Assembly (NCBI RefSeq): GCF_007990265.1
Contig: NZ_BJWH01000007.1
Location: forward strand, 1-64,000
DNA from: Cellulomonas terrae
GTDB taxonomy: Bacteria > Actinomycetota > Actinomycetes > Actinomycetales > Cellulomonadaceae
Reading direction: 5' to 3'
Length of the DNA: 64,000 bases
In this document: positions 25,678 through 34,401 of the stretch, one piece after another
Numbering within the stretch: the stretch's first letter is position 1
Layout of the letters: each line of letters begins with the position of its first letter
Made by a program: the position numbers and the translations under genes
The notes under the pieces: generated by a model
Told to the model about the DNA's origin: nothing
What the model saw: only the letters and a program-made list of their open reading frames with translations
The model's database searches: none

Positions 25678-25707
25678 AGAAGTACTGTCCCACAGGACAG
25701 TACTTCT
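25678..25707. promoter_or_regulatory. MarR-type operator with 13-bp perfect arms
   Basis: AGAAGTACTGTCC and GGACAGTACTTCT are exact inverted repeats separated by CACA, in the gap between the divergent MarR and hydrolase genes. The size and symmetry fit a MarR dimer site. Binding is inferred. Confidence 0.75.
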
Positions 25708-25750
25708 GCTAGCGTCCTTCTCGTCACCCACTGTCGCAAAGGAGAAGAAC

Positions 25751-26467
25751 ATGAACAGCACCGCTTCGACCGTCAACGGCGTCCGCAACATCGTGCTCGT
25801 GCACGGCGCCTTCGCCGACGGCTCGGGCTGGCGGGGGGTCTACGACCTCCTCACCGCTCGGGGCTACCGCGTCAGCGTGGTGCAGAACCCGCTCACCTCG
25901 TTCGAGGACGACGTCGCCGCGACCCGCCGGGTCCTGGACCAGCAGGACGGCCCCACGATCCTCGTCGGGCACTCGTGGGGTGGCACCGTCATCACCGAGG
26001 TCGGCACCCACGACCGTGTCGCCGGGCTGGTCTACGTCGCCGCCCTCATCCCCGACAGCGGCCAGACGTCGGGACAGCAGTACGAAGGGTTCGCGGCCAC
26101 CCCGGAGTTCGTCATCGACGTCGGCGAGGACGGCTTCGGGTTCCTGAACCGCGACGCGTTCCAGACGGGCTTCGCCGCCGATGTCGACGACGCCGAGGCG
26201 GCGTTCATGCGCGACACCCAGGTCCCGGTCAACCTGGCCGTCTTCGCCCAGCCCGTCACCGAGGCCGCATGGCACACCCGGCCGAGCTGGGCCGTCTACG
26301 GCGCCGAGGACAAGGCCTTCGACCAGGCGATGCTCCGCCACATGGCCGAGCGCGCGGGCGCCACCATCACGACCGTCGAGGGCAGTCACGCGGTCTACCT
26401 CACCCAGGCCCAGACCGTCGCCGACGTCATCGCCACCGCGGCGGAGAAGGCCTCCACCGCCCTGTGA
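25751..26467 (+). CDS. alpha/beta hydrolase
   Basis: 238 residues. It has the oxyanion segment VLVHGAFADGSGW, the nucleophile elbow GHSWGG, an acidic residue in VYGAEDKAF, and the catalytic His in EGSHAVYLTQ, all in the expected order for the EstC/salicylate-esterase-like branch of alpha/beta hydrolases. AAAGGAG lies seven bases before the ATG. It is probably controlled by the divergent MarR. The substrate, perhaps an ester or lactone, cannot be told from sequence. Confidence 0.88.
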   Translation: MNSTASTVNGVRNIVLVHGAFADGSGWRGVYDLLTARGYRVSVVQNPLTSFEDDVAATRRVLDQQDGPTILVGHSWGGTVITEVGTHDRVAGLVYVAALIPDSGQTSGQQYEGFAATPEFVIDVGEDGFGFLNRDAFQTGFAADVDDAEAAFMRDTQVPVNLAVFAQPVTEAAWHTRPSWAVYGAEDKAFDQAMLRHMAERAGATITTVEGSHAVYLTQAQTVADVIATAAEKASTAL

Positions 26468-26566
26468 CCCACGCAGTGGCAGGCCGGCCGCGCTGGCGGC
26501 AGACCAGTCAGACCAGGCCGGCGCGGGAACCCGGAGCCCCGCGCCGGCCACGACCCAGGAGCAGCC

Positions 26567-27724
26567 ATGGGAACCATGGACGAACTGATCGACCCCGTAC
26601 TCGTGCGCAGGCTGCGCAGAGCTCTTGGCGGGGTACCCGCAGCCGCGCACGGTCGTGCGCTCGAGGAAGCGGAGAGCGCCGTGGTCGGTCGAAAGCTGAG
26701 GGAGCGCGTCGACCTGGTCCGCGACGCGATGCTGGACGACCTCCCCGACGACTTCACGACGACCGAGCAGATCGCTCGCGGCCTCCTGGAGCAGGCGGAC
26801 TTCACGGGCTGGATGATCTGGCCGGCGTCCGAGTGGGTGGCGCGACGCGGGCTCGACAGTGGCTCGGAGCACGACTTCGACACGGCCATGGCGTTGTTGG
26901 CCGAGCTCACCGTCAGGCTCAGCAGCGAGTTCGCTGTGCGCGACCTCCTCGCCGCTCGGCCGGAGCGTGGCCTGCAGATCATGCGGACGTGGACGACGCA
27001 CTCGGACGAGCACGTCCGGCGACTGGCGTCGGAAGGGTCCCGGGCCTACCTGCCCTGGGGGCGGCGCGTGCCGTGGCTGATCAGCCACCCCGGGGCGACC
27101 GGCGCCATCCTCGACACCCTCTACAGGGACGACAGCGAGTACGTCCGGCGCTCGGTCGCGAACCACCTCAACGACCTGAGCCGGGTGGACCCCGGAGTCG
27201 TGACGCGTCGGGCGGCACAGTGGGCCGGCCGCCCGGACAGCCACACACCATGGGTGCTCCGGCACGGTCTGCGCACCTTGGTCAAGAAGGCCGACCCGGC
27301 GGCGCTCGCACTCGTGGGCTTCACCGGCATGGACCTCGATGTCGGCCGTCCGAGACTGTCTGCACGGTCAGTCGCCTGGAACGGATCGCTGTCCTTCAGC
27401 GCGACCGTGACGAACAACGGGGAGCCGGAAGCCCGGGTGGCGATCGACTACTCCATCGGGTTCCGACGGGCCAACGGCACGACCAGTCCCACGACCTTCA
27501 AGCTGACGTCGCGTCGCCTCGCACCCGGGGAGAGCGTCGTCGTGACGAAGACCCATTCGCTGCGTCCGATCACCACGCGGGCCTACTACGCCGGCGAGCA
27601 CTTCGTGACGGTGCAGGCCAACGGTGTGCAATCCGAGCAGACGCCCTTCATCCTCGAGCCGGCCGGGCTGGACACGGCGCAGCGGACGAGTCCGGAGCAC
27701 GCAGCCGGAGCGAGTGATGGATAG
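26567..27724 (+). CDS. AlkC-like DNA alkylation repair protein with Ig-like tail
   Basis: 385 residues. The first about 250 are HEAT-like helical repeats with the AlkC signatures (RLASEGSRAYLPWG, then YVRRSVANHLNDLSRVDPG). These proteins remove N3-methyladenine or 3-methylcytosine from DNA with an unusual glycosylase fold. Residues about 265-370 form an Ig-like beta domain (LSFSATVTNNGEPEARVAIDY), as in the AlkC subgroup with an extra DNA-contacting domain. Its stop overlaps the next gene by eight bases, and that gene is an alkyltransferase-like protein, giving a dedicated alkylation-damage operon. Confidence 0.82.
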   Translation: MGTMDELIDPVLVRRLRRALGGVPAAAHGRALEEAESAVVGRKLRERVDLVRDAMLDDLPDDFTTTEQIARGLLEQADFTGWMIWPASEWVARRGLDSGSEHDFDTAMALLAELTVRLSSEFAVRDLLAARPERGLQIMRTWTTHSDEHVRRLASEGSRAYLPWGRRVPWLISHPGATGAILDTLYRDDSEYVRRSVANHLNDLSRVDPGVVTRRAAQWAGRPDSHTPWVLRHGLRTLVKKADPAALALVGFTGMDLDVGRPRLSARSVAWNGSLSFSATVTNNGEPEARVAIDYSIGFRRANGTTSPTTFKLTSRRLAPGESVVVTKTHSLRPITTRAYYAGEHFVTVQANGVQSEQTPFILEPAGLDTAQRTSPEHAAGASDG

Positions 27725-28025
27725 CGTCACCGATCGCGTGGTCGAGGTCGTCGACTCGATACCGGAAGGACGCGTCATGACCTACGGCGCAGTCGCTCGC
27801 GTGGCCGGGACGGGCGCCCGTGCGGTCGGACGGGTGCTGCACGACGGCGGCCACGACATCCCGTGGTGGCGGGTCGTCGACGCCGGCGGAAGGCCGTACG
27901 GGGCCGCGACCGAGTACGTCCGGAAGCGCTTCTTGGAGGAGTCCACACCCCTCGACGTCGATCGCCGGGGCACGGTGGTCAACCTCGCCACAGCCTCATG
28001 GAGCCCCGATGAGCGACACGCCTGA
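27717..28025 (+). CDS. alkyltransferase-like (ATL) DNA repair protein
   Basis: 102 residues covering the MGMT C-terminal DNA-binding domain (GRVMTYGAVARVAGTGARAVGRVL). The active-site motif PCHRV of true O6-alkylguanine transferases reads PWWRV, so the acceptor Cys is replaced by Trp, the hallmark of ATL proteins. ATLs bind O6-alkylguanine without repairing it and hand the lesion to nucleotide excision repair. It overlaps the AlkC-like gene, so the two are likely co-translated. Confidence 0.9.
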   Translation: MDSVTDRVVEVVDSIPEGRVMTYGAVARVAGTGARAVGRVLHDGGHDIPWWRVVDAGGRPYGAATEYVRKRFLEESTPLDVDRRGTVVNLATASWSPDERHA

Positions 28026-28241
28026 CCACGTGGACACCTGACCCACCACGACCTGGAGTCCTAGTCCCCGGACTCCGCCGCAGGCCATAGGCCGGACGCT
28101 GGGCCAGCGCGCGACGCGCTCGGCCGTCAGTGCTGGTCGTCATGCCCCCAGAGCGTCGACGCCGGACACACACGCCCGGGTCGTCGGAACCTGCTCGGAC
28201 CGCTCGGTCCCGCAGCAACCACCAGTGAGAGGAACAGCACC

Positions 28242-28595
28242 ATGAACGACAAGACCGCATTCGCGTGGGACCAGCTTTCTGAGGTCGTGGCGAACTACCT
28301 GCGCGCCCACGTCGCCCAGGACTTCGCCACGGCGGTGACCTACCTCCCGGAGGACGTCACCGTCCTCGACAACGGCGAGGTGCTCCAGGGTCGCGAGGAG
28401 ACCTTCAGGCTCTTCGACAAGTCGGCGCAGGACTACGACGTGGAGACCACGCTCAACTCCATCTCAAGGCCGGCGGACGACCTGTGGGAGGTCGGCACGC
28501 ACCTCTCAGGCAACTTCCCCGGCGGGGAGGTCGACCTCCGCATGATCTTCACCCTCGTCGACGGCGTGATCCAGAAGCTCGAGATCACCGTCTGA
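28242..28595 (+). CDS. NTF2-like (SnoaL-type) protein
   Basis: 117 residues with the NTF2 cone fold: an N-terminal helix (VVANYLRAHVAQDFATAVTYL), then beta strands with GEVLQGREETF and LRMIFTLVDGVIQKLEITV. Such proteins are small-molecule enzymes or scaffolds. A ribosome-binding site (GAGAGG) precedes the ATG. It lies upstream of the frameshifted SDR on the same strand. The substrate is not predictable. Confidence 0.75.
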   Translation: MNDKTAFAWDQLSEVVANYLRAHVAQDFATAVTYLPEDVTVLDNGEVLQGREETFRLFDKSAQDYDVETTLNSISRPADDLWEVGTHLSGNFPGGEVDLRMIFTLVDGVIQKLEITV

Positions 28596-28729
28596 CCGCG
28601 GTTCGGAGCCGTGGCCGTGGGACAGGCGAGCTCCCGGCCCGCAGGGGTCGGAAGCTCGCCCCGGCACCTGGCGCGGACCGCCAAGCACGTCACCAGAGGA
28701 ACCCGATCAACGTCTCAAGGAGAAGCGGC

Positions 28730-29516
28730 ATGTCCATGTCAGATCGCGACCGCCTCGACGGTCGTCGTGCACTCGTCACAGGCGGGTCCAAGGGAGCCGG
28801 GAAGGCCGTGGTGGAGCGGCTGCGCGAGATGGGCGCGGACGTGTGGACCACCGCGCGAACGATGCCCGATGCCTACGAGCGCCCCGACCGCTTCATCGCG
28901 GCCGACACCTCGACACCGGCCGGTGTACAGGACGTCGCGGACGTGCTCGCAGAGCACGGACCCCTCGGCATCCTGGTGCACGTCGTCGGCGGCTCGTCGA
29001 CTCCCCCCGGCGGGTTCTCAGCAGCGAGCGAGGAGCAGTGGCTCGCCGAGCTGAAACCTCAACCTCCTCGGTGCGGTCCGCCTGGATCGCGCCCTCCTCC
29101 CTGCAATGGTCGAGGCCGGCTCGGGGGTGGTCATCCACGTCACGTCCATCCAGCGTCAGATGCCGCTGCACGACGCGACGCTGCCGTACGCGTCGGCCAA
29201 GGCGGCGTTGCGCACGTACAGCAAGGGGCTCGCCAACGAGCTGGCACCCAAGGGCGTGCGGGTCAACGCCGTCAGTCCCGGGGGGATCCAGACCGGGGCC
29301 TACCAGAACTTCGTCGACCTGCTCGCCGAGGGCAACAAGGTGACCCGAGACGAGGCCGAGCAGACGATCTTCGACTCCCTCGGCGGAGTACCGCTCGGGA
29401 GGTTCGCAAGGACGCAGGAGATCGCGGACCTCATCGGCTTCCTGGTCTCGGACCGTGCCTCGTCGATCGCCGGCGCCGAGTACGTCATCGACGGAGGAAC
29501 CGTCCCCACCGTCTGA
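28730..29516 (+). pseudogene. SDR-family oxidoreductase, single-base frameshift
   Basis: The first frame from ATG 28730 (AAGGAG upstream) has the Rossmann TGGSKGAGK motif and ends its coherent reading at LAELK. At 29054-29056 an extra A (AAA instead of AA) shifts the frame. The next frame resumes LNLLGAVRLDRALLPAMVEAG and continues with the YASAKAAL catalytic Tyr/Lys and the typical SDR C-terminus to 29516. Removing one A restores a complete SDR of about 260 residues. True decay and a homopolymer base-call error are equally possible. Confidence 0.8.
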
Positions 29517-29761
29517 GCAGGCGCAGGTTCGACTTCGATGAAGTAGGGCGGCGGCACCGCCCCCTCGGTCCGATGTGGACTGGCTGGCTGCCAGTCAGGT
29601 CAAGCCGTCAGGGTGTGCCAGTCCTGCCGAGCTGCCCACTGCCCGAAGGACGTCGTGCTCAGGCTGTAGTCGACAGCGACCAAGAGGCCACGAACGCGCG
29701 GAGCGCGTCGTGACCTCTTGGTGCATTCCGGCCCGATGACGGGAGCGGGTGGTACGAGCCC

Positions 29762-29971
29762 CTACCGCCGGCGGGAGCTGCCCCCGCGCCCCCGCCAGCC
29801 GCCGTTCACCGGCGACGCGCCGCCGACGCCCCCCAGGTGCAGCGCGAGGAAGAACAGACCGGCAAACATCAGCGTCTGAGGGGTGAAAGCGTCCCCGAGG
29901 TTCGCCTCGACGAGGTCGAGGAGCAGGGCGAGGGCGAAGATCGCGGCAGCGACGAGCGCAAGCATGGGCAC
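29762..29971 (-). CDS. small membrane protein
   Basis: 69 residues: MLALVAAAIFALALLLDLVEA is a first helix, TLMFAGLFFLALHLGG a second, and the tail is Gly/Arg-rich. GGAG lies seven bases before the ATG. It resembles short actinobacterial two-helix proteins of unknown function. Confidence 0.55.
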   Translation of the reverse strand: MPMLALVAAAIFALALLLDLVEANLGDAFTPQTLMFAGLFFLALHLGGVGGASPVNGGWRGRGGSSRRR

Positions 29972-30459
29972 TCCAAGGTGAGGGGGTCCGGCGAGCCTGC
30001 CGGAGTGTCCGATACGTCCGATATTTCGGAAGCACCCGGATCATGGCGCACGGTCACGACGACCGCGAGTTGGAGGAGCGCTCACTCTGTCGGGCACAGG
30101 CCCGTGCGTCGACGTGCTCGTGTCGACCGTCCGCCTCATCGGCCACCTGAGCAGGTGTGGGACTGGGTCCACGTCAACGGTCAGCGGGTGGGCCGGCACG
30201 GTAGCGAGGTGCGGGGCTTCTACACCTGATCCCGAGCCAGGGAGGTGAGGGGGCGGCCGTGACGGCCGCCCCCTCACTCGTTTCGCGTCGCTGCGGGCGC
30301 CCGGGCACGTCTGCGCACGGCGTGTCAGGTCGTCGATGTTCTGCCCTGCCGGGCAGCCCTCGTGCCCGCTCCGGGCGTGTCGTCCGCACCGTCCGCGTTC
30401 CGGCGCGGCGGTCGGCGACGTTGTCGCAGGTGGGGGGCGCGAGGGGGGATCGTGACTTC
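29972..30459. other. 488-bp gap with inverted repeats, no clear gene
   Basis: It contains a short inverted repeat TCCGA-tatt-TCGGA (30017-30030) and the strong terminator at 30245-30277. A forward frame ending at 30229 (about WDWVHVNGQRVGRHG at its end) is protein-like for its last 25 codons and stops 15 bases before the terminator, so a tiny gene may exist, but I find no convincing start. Confidence 0.35.
30245..30277. terminator. perfect 16-bp-arm hairpin
   Basis: GTGAGGGGGCGGCCGT and ACGGCCGCCCCCTCAC are exact inverted repeats around a single G, followed by CTCGTTT. It insulates the LuxR-type gene from upstream transcription and rules out a LuxR start at 30259, which would lie inside the stem. 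Confidence 0.75.
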
Positions 30460-31098
30460 GTGGCAGTGCTCGGCGGTGACGGCGTGCTGGGTGGTGCCCT
30501 CACCGCGGGCGTGCAGGCTGTCGGCTGGTGGACCGCGCGCGCCCTCTCCTGGGCCGACCTGCAGATGTCGGGGCACGTGCCGACCGCGGCGGGAGTCCTG
30601 CTCGTCGCGGCCCGGGGCGCCCTGCCGGGCGGGCCGCCGCCGCACCACGTCGGCGACGCACCGGTCCTCGTCCTCGGGCGACGGTCGGATGCCGCGCTGC
30701 TGGCCCGCGGCATCGACCGCGGCGCCGCTGCGGCGGTGTGCACCGATGCGCCGGTGCAGGACGTCGTCGCGCGCGTCGACCTGCTGCTGCGGGACCCGCG
30801 CGCCCGCGGCGACCGGACCGGTGCCGCAGCCCGGCTGCGCCAGCACGCGCGGGACGCGCGCCTGTTCGCGGCCCTGACCCGCCGTGAGGTCGACGTGCTC
30901 GTCGAGATGCTGCGCGGGCTCCCGGCGGCGGCCATCGCGGAGGCGCACAGCGTGTCGCTGCCCACGGTGCGCAGCCACATCGCGTCGATCCTCAGCAAGC
31001 TCCACGTCTCGTCCCAGCTCGCGGCGGTCGCCCTGGCGCACCGGGCGTGCGACCTGCCGGCCGTGGTCGGGCAGAGACCGCAGTTTCATCAATTCTGA
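30460..31098 (+). CDS. LuxR-type (GerE HTH) regulator
   Basis: About 212 residues from the GTG at 30460, which has a GA-rich site 10 bases upstream. The N-terminal part is Ala/Val-rich, like a degenerate receiver or a REC-like fold (APVLVLGRRSDAALLARGI). The C-terminal 60 residues are a GerE HTH: LTRREVDVLVEMLRGLPAAAIAEAH, then SLPTVRSHIASILSKL. No phospho-acceptor Asp pattern is clear. It is 75 bases upstream of the two-gene operon at 31174-33056 on the same strand and is the obvious candidate to control it. Confidence 0.75.
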   Translation: MAVLGGDGVLGGALTAGVQAVGWWTARALSWADLQMSGHVPTAAGVLLVAARGALPGGPPPHHVGDAPVLVLGRRSDAALLARGIDRGAAAAVCTDAPVQDVVARVDLLLRDPRARGDRTGAAARLRQHARDARLFAALTRREVDVLVEMLRGLPAAAIAEAHSVSLPTVRSHIASILSKLHVSSQLAAVALAHRACDLPAVVGQRPQFHQF

Positions 31099-31173
31099 CG
31101 AGGTTCCCGGCCGCGCCCCCCGGCAGCGTGGACGTCGCAGTACCCGACGTCCGACCAAGCAGGGGAGCAACTC

Positions 31174-32640
31174 ATGACCGACAGCACCGGGGGCGAGCAG
31201 TTCTACTCCGCCCTCCAGTCCAAGGCGATGGCCGCCGTGCAGAACACCTTCAAGTCGACGCTGTACCCGGTGCAGTACCCGGCGCAGGGCGACTTCGCGT
31301 GGAACTGGCAGAACGCCAACCAGGTCTTCAACGACCGCACCTACGGCTACGCCAACGTGCTCGTCCAGCCGGGCGACATCGACGGGACGGTGCAGCTGTC
31401 CCCGGCTGGCGGCTTCGCCAACGCGTACGTGGGGCTGCTCAACGACCTGGTCTTCCAGCTGAGCAGCACCGACCAGGCCAAGCTGACGGCCGCGCAGTCC
31501 AACGCGACGGTGCAGGCCGGCACGATCGTCAGCGACTACCAGACGATCTACGGCCCGATCACCGACGCGCAGCGCGCCGCGGTGGGGGCGCCGACCAAGC
31601 AGGACTACGTGATCGGGTACGTGCTCGGCTCGCAGTGGAGCGGGTCGGCGAAGCCGCTGACGTACACGCAGATGGCGTCGGCACGGAACCTGAAGGTCCT
31701 GCTGCCGCTGGCACCGGCGTCGGCGGACCAGATCATCACCGACGTCGCCGTGTACCTCAACCTCATGCAGCCGGTGAACGGCCTGCAGGACCAGCTGCTC
31801 AACGGCGCGTGGACGCTGGCGCAGCTCAAGGCCAACACCACCGGCCCGACCGCGACGAACGGCGGCATGCAGACGTTCGACCCGAACAGCGGCGCCACGC
31901 TCGGGTGGAACGTCGGCTGGTCTGTCGGCTCGTCGGTCGCGTCGATCAACAACGACCTCGCCAACACGGGCCGCACCATCGAGATCGACCTGACGACGAC
32001 GTCGTCGAGCGACAACACGCTCGGCGTGAACGTCGACGGGCAGGTCGGCTTCTCGGTCGGCTCGTGGCTGGAGTTCAGCACCGAGGCCAGCGCGTCCTAC
32101 GACATGTCCCGGACGTCGGGCACCAGCACCGAGTGCTCGGTGTCGATCGTGTACGCGGGCTACTCGATGGTGCCGCTCGCGCCGACGCCGTGGCAGCAGG
32201 CGACGAACGTCGGGTTCTACGCGACCGACCCGGTCGCGCAGGCCGTCGCGAACTCCGGGCAGGACGTCACCGGGTTCCAGTTCCTGTCCGACCCGCCGTA
32301 CCGGCTCGGGTCGGTCGCGGACGGTGGCAACTTCGGCGTGCTCACCAACCTGCTCATCGCGAACTTCCCGACGATCACCATCACCTACGAGCACGCGGAC
32401 TACGCCACGTTCGCGCAGTCGTGGGACGAGAAGGTCAGCGGCAACCTCACGCTGTTCGGCTTCATCAAGCTCGGCAGCTTCTCGCAGGGCGCGTACGGCA
32501 GCACGGTGACGAGCAGCACGGACAACAGCTCGTTCACCATCACGTTCAGTGCGTCGCCGGAGGTCACCTCCGTCCCGCAGAACCTCAAGACCGCGTACGT
32601 CGTCGGTGCCGCGGTCGCCAACCCCGGCGTCACCCACTGA
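31174..32640 (+). CDS. unknown 488-residue protein, possible pore-former-like
   Basis: No signal peptide and no hydrophobic membrane helix. Residues about 1-230 are mixed helical and strand (WNWQNANQVFNDRTYGYANV near 45). Residues about 265-325 are a Gly/Ser/Thr-rich run with alternating polar and nonpolar residues (for example LGVNVDGQVGFSVGSWLEFS), like the membrane-inserting hairpins of aerolysin- or MACPF-type beta-pore proteins. I do not recognise a family, so this is only a shape analogy. GGGGAG lies six bases before the ATG. It is followed 14 bases later by a second unknown gene, so they probably form a pair. Confidence 0.7.
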   Translation: MTDSTGGEQFYSALQSKAMAAVQNTFKSTLYPVQYPAQGDFAWNWQNANQVFNDRTYGYANVLVQPGDIDGTVQLSPAGGFANAYVGLLNDLVFQLSSTDQAKLTAAQSNATVQAGTIVSDYQTIYGPITDAQRAAVGAPTKQDYVIGYVLGSQWSGSAKPLTYTQMASARNLKVLLPLAPASADQIITDVAVYLNLMQPVNGLQDQLLNGAWTLAQLKANTTGPTATNGGMQTFDPNSGATLGWNVGWSVGSSVASINNDLANTGRTIEIDLTTTSSSDNTLGVNVDGQVGFSVGSWLEFSTEASASYDMSRTSGTSTECSVSIVYAGYSMVPLAPTPWQQATNVGFYATDPVAQAVANSGQDVTGFQFLSDPPYRLGSVADGGNFGVLTNLLIANFPTITITYEHADYATFAQSWDEKVSGNLTLFGFIKLGSFSQGAYGSTVTSSTDNSSFTITFSASPEVTSVPQNLKTAYVVGAAVANPGVTH

Positions 32641-32654
32641 GGAAGGAGCGGACC

Positions 32655-33056
32655 ATGGCGATCCAGACAGCGCAGGGCGGGGTCATGAACAACCCGCTGC
32701 CGATCGGCGGTGCCGGCGTGCACGCCGGTGCGGTCGCGGTCATCAACCAGCTCACCTACGGGCACCTGTGGGGTGGCGCGGGCGGGCTGATCCCCGGGCA
32801 CGTGCACCTCGACCTGCAGGGCTACACGGGTGCGGGGTGGATGAACCTCCAGGTGCAGGTCGGTGGCGGGCACTCGACGGTCGCGACGGCGCTCGTCGCG
32901 CCGACCGTGCAGTCCATCGCGACGCCCGGGGCACGTCGCAACGCGCAGCAGATCGAGATCGTGCGCAAGATCAAGAGCGCGCTGTTCGACAGCCTGAACG
33001 ACTACGAGAACGCCAACCCGCACAACTGGGACGTCACGGGGGCTCCGTCCTCCTGA
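32655..33056 (+). CDS. unknown 133-residue partner protein
   Basis: A Gly/Val/His-rich beta protein (GHVHLDLQGYTGAGWMNLQV, VQVGGGHSTVATALV) with a helical C-terminus (AQQIEIVRKIKSALFDSLNDY). GGAAGGAG lies seven bases before the ATG, and the gene starts 14 bases after the 488-residue gene. No signal peptide. It could be a subunit, chaperone or immunity-type partner of the larger protein; nothing in the sequence decides which. A perfect terminator follows. Confidence 0.7.
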   Translation: MAIQTAQGGVMNNPLPIGGAGVHAGAVAVINQLTYGHLWGGAGGLIPGHVHLDLQGYTGAGWMNLQVQVGGGHSTVATALVAPTVQSIATPGARRNAQQIEIVRKIKSALFDSLNDYENANPHNWDVTGAPSS

Positions 33057-33093
33057 CCGCCCCGCCCGGGCGACGCCGTCCAGGCAGCACAAG

Positions 33094-33131
33094 GGCCGAC
33101 GGCACCGGGAACCCACCCGGTGCCGTCGGCC
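33094..33131. terminator. bidirectional hairpin terminator
   Basis: GGCCGACGGCACCGGG and CCCGGTGCCGTCGGCC are exact 16-bp arms with a 6-base loop. It sits between two convergent genes (ending at 33056 and 33163) and can serve both. Confidence 0.8.
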
Positions 33132-33162
33132 TCGTGCCGTCGTCACACCCGCCCGACGGGCG

Positions 33163-34242
33163 TCAGAGCGCCGTGCAGGCGAGGGCCGGGCTGCCGTTGC
33201 TGCCCGACCACGACCCGTTGAACCCGAAGGTCGTGCTGGCGCTCGCTGCCAGGCGGCCGTTGTAGGTCAGGTTGCTCGCCGTGGTCGTGGACCCGCTGGA
33301 GGTCGCACCGGCGTTCCAGATGTTCGTGACGCGCTGGCCGTCGGGCCACGTCAGGGACACCCGCCAGCCCGTGATCGCGGCCGTGCCCGCGGTGACCTTG
33401 ACCTCGCCGCTGAAGCCGCCGCCCCACTCACCGTGCTTCGCGTAGCTGGCGGTGCATCCACCAGCGCCGGTCGGCGTCGGCGTCGGCGTGGCCGTCGGCG
33501 TCGGGGTCGCCGTGGGGGTCACGGTGGGCGTCGGCGTAGCAGTCGGTGTGGGCGTCGGGGTCGGGGTGGGCGTGGTCCCGCCGCCGAGCTGGATGTCGCT
33601 GCACTGGTAGTACGGCTGGTCCAGGTGGCTGGCCTGCCAGATGGTGAAGAGGACGTGGTGGCCCGTGCGGTCGCGCGGGATGCTCACGTCGGTGACGTAC
33701 GGGCTGGACGGGGCGTACCGGCCGGTCGTCTTGACGAGCTCCAGGTCGGACCAGGCGAGCCGCTCGGTGGTGGCGTCGTAGCCCTGCTTCGTGACGTAGA
33801 TCTTCAGGTAGTCCGCGCCGTGGTTCGACGGGTCGGTCAGCGTCAGCGGGAAGTCGTACGGCTTCGCGATGGTCTTCCAGGGGCCGGGGACGTCGGCGGC
33901 GGCGTAGATGGGGTTGTCGGCGGAGCAGAGCTTGCCGTCCGGGACCGACTGCTCGTGGCGGCCCGCGGCGCCCTCCTTGAAGATGCCGTTCCAGTTCCAC
34001 ATGGCGTTGGGGTTCGCCTGCCACGCGGCCCAGCACGCGGGGTCCTGCGTCGCCATCGCGGGGTTGGTGTGGGCCGAGCTCCACCGTTCCCAGCAGCCGT
34101 AGATGCGGGTGGGGGGGTCGGTCACTGCGCCGTGGGCTGACGCCGGTGTGGCCAGGACGGTGATGCCCACGAGCGTCGCGGCGGCGAGCGCGAGCGTGGA
34201 CGTGGCGGCGGTCAGTCGGCGGAGCGGTGAGATGCGGGTCAT
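33163..34242 (-). CDS. secreted AA10 lytic polysaccharide monooxygenase with CBM2
   Basis: 359 residues. The signal peptide ends ATPASA, so the mature protein begins with His37, the first residue of the copper histidine brace of LPMOs (HGAVTDPPTR). The AA10 domain covers about residues 37-220 with conserved Trp/Tyr and Cys. A Pro-Thr linker (about 222-260) leads to a family-2 carbohydrate-binding module (GGCTASYAKHGEWGGGF ... ALACTAL) with its end Cys pair and surface Trp. It oxidatively cleaves crystalline cellulose or chitin outside the cell. CBM2 suggests cellulose. This is one of the main reasons to suspect a cellulolytic actinobacterium. Confidence 0.93.
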   Translation of the reverse strand: MTRISPLRRLTAATSTLALAAATLVGITVLATPASAHGAVTDPPTRIYGCWERWSSAHTNPAMATQDPACWAAWQANPNAMWNWNGIFKEGAAGRHEQSVPDGKLCSADNPIYAAADVPGPWKTIAKPYDFPLTLTDPSNHGADYLKIYVTKQGYDATTERLAWSDLELVKTTGRYAPSSPYVTDVSIPRDRTGHHVLFTIWQASHLDQPYYQCSDIQLGGGTTPTPTPTPTPTATPTPTVTPTATPTPTATPTPTPTGAGGCTASYAKHGEWGGGFSGEVKVTAGTAAITGWRVSLTWPDGQRVTNIWNAGATSSGSTTTASNLTYNGRLAASASTTFGFNGSWSGSNGSPALACTAL

Positions 34243-34401
34243 GGGTCCCTCTCCAGGGCTAGGGCTGCCGAGATGTACACGCACCCTCCGGTGCGGTGTC
34301 CGGCCTGACAACGACCCGAACCGTTTCGAGGGGCGGTTGCCCGGCCCTTCGGGGTCCGCGCGACGGCCGGGACGGAAGCGGGCGGGCTCTACGGTGGGAC
34401 C

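Noticed and set aside
30259..30459. Longer start for the LuxR-type gene
   Set aside because: It would begin inside a perfect 16-bp terminator stem, and the extra residues are Arg/Ser-rich.
30325..32637. A 770-codon open frame on the minus strand
   Set aside because: It is antisense to the LuxR-type gene and the 488-residue gene, is extremely Arg-rich and has no motifs. It is the usual long shadow frame of high-GC DNA.
33465..33575. Short tandem repeat block that could suggest a repeat array
   Set aside because: It is the coding sequence of the Pro-Thr linker in the LPMO, without unique spacers.
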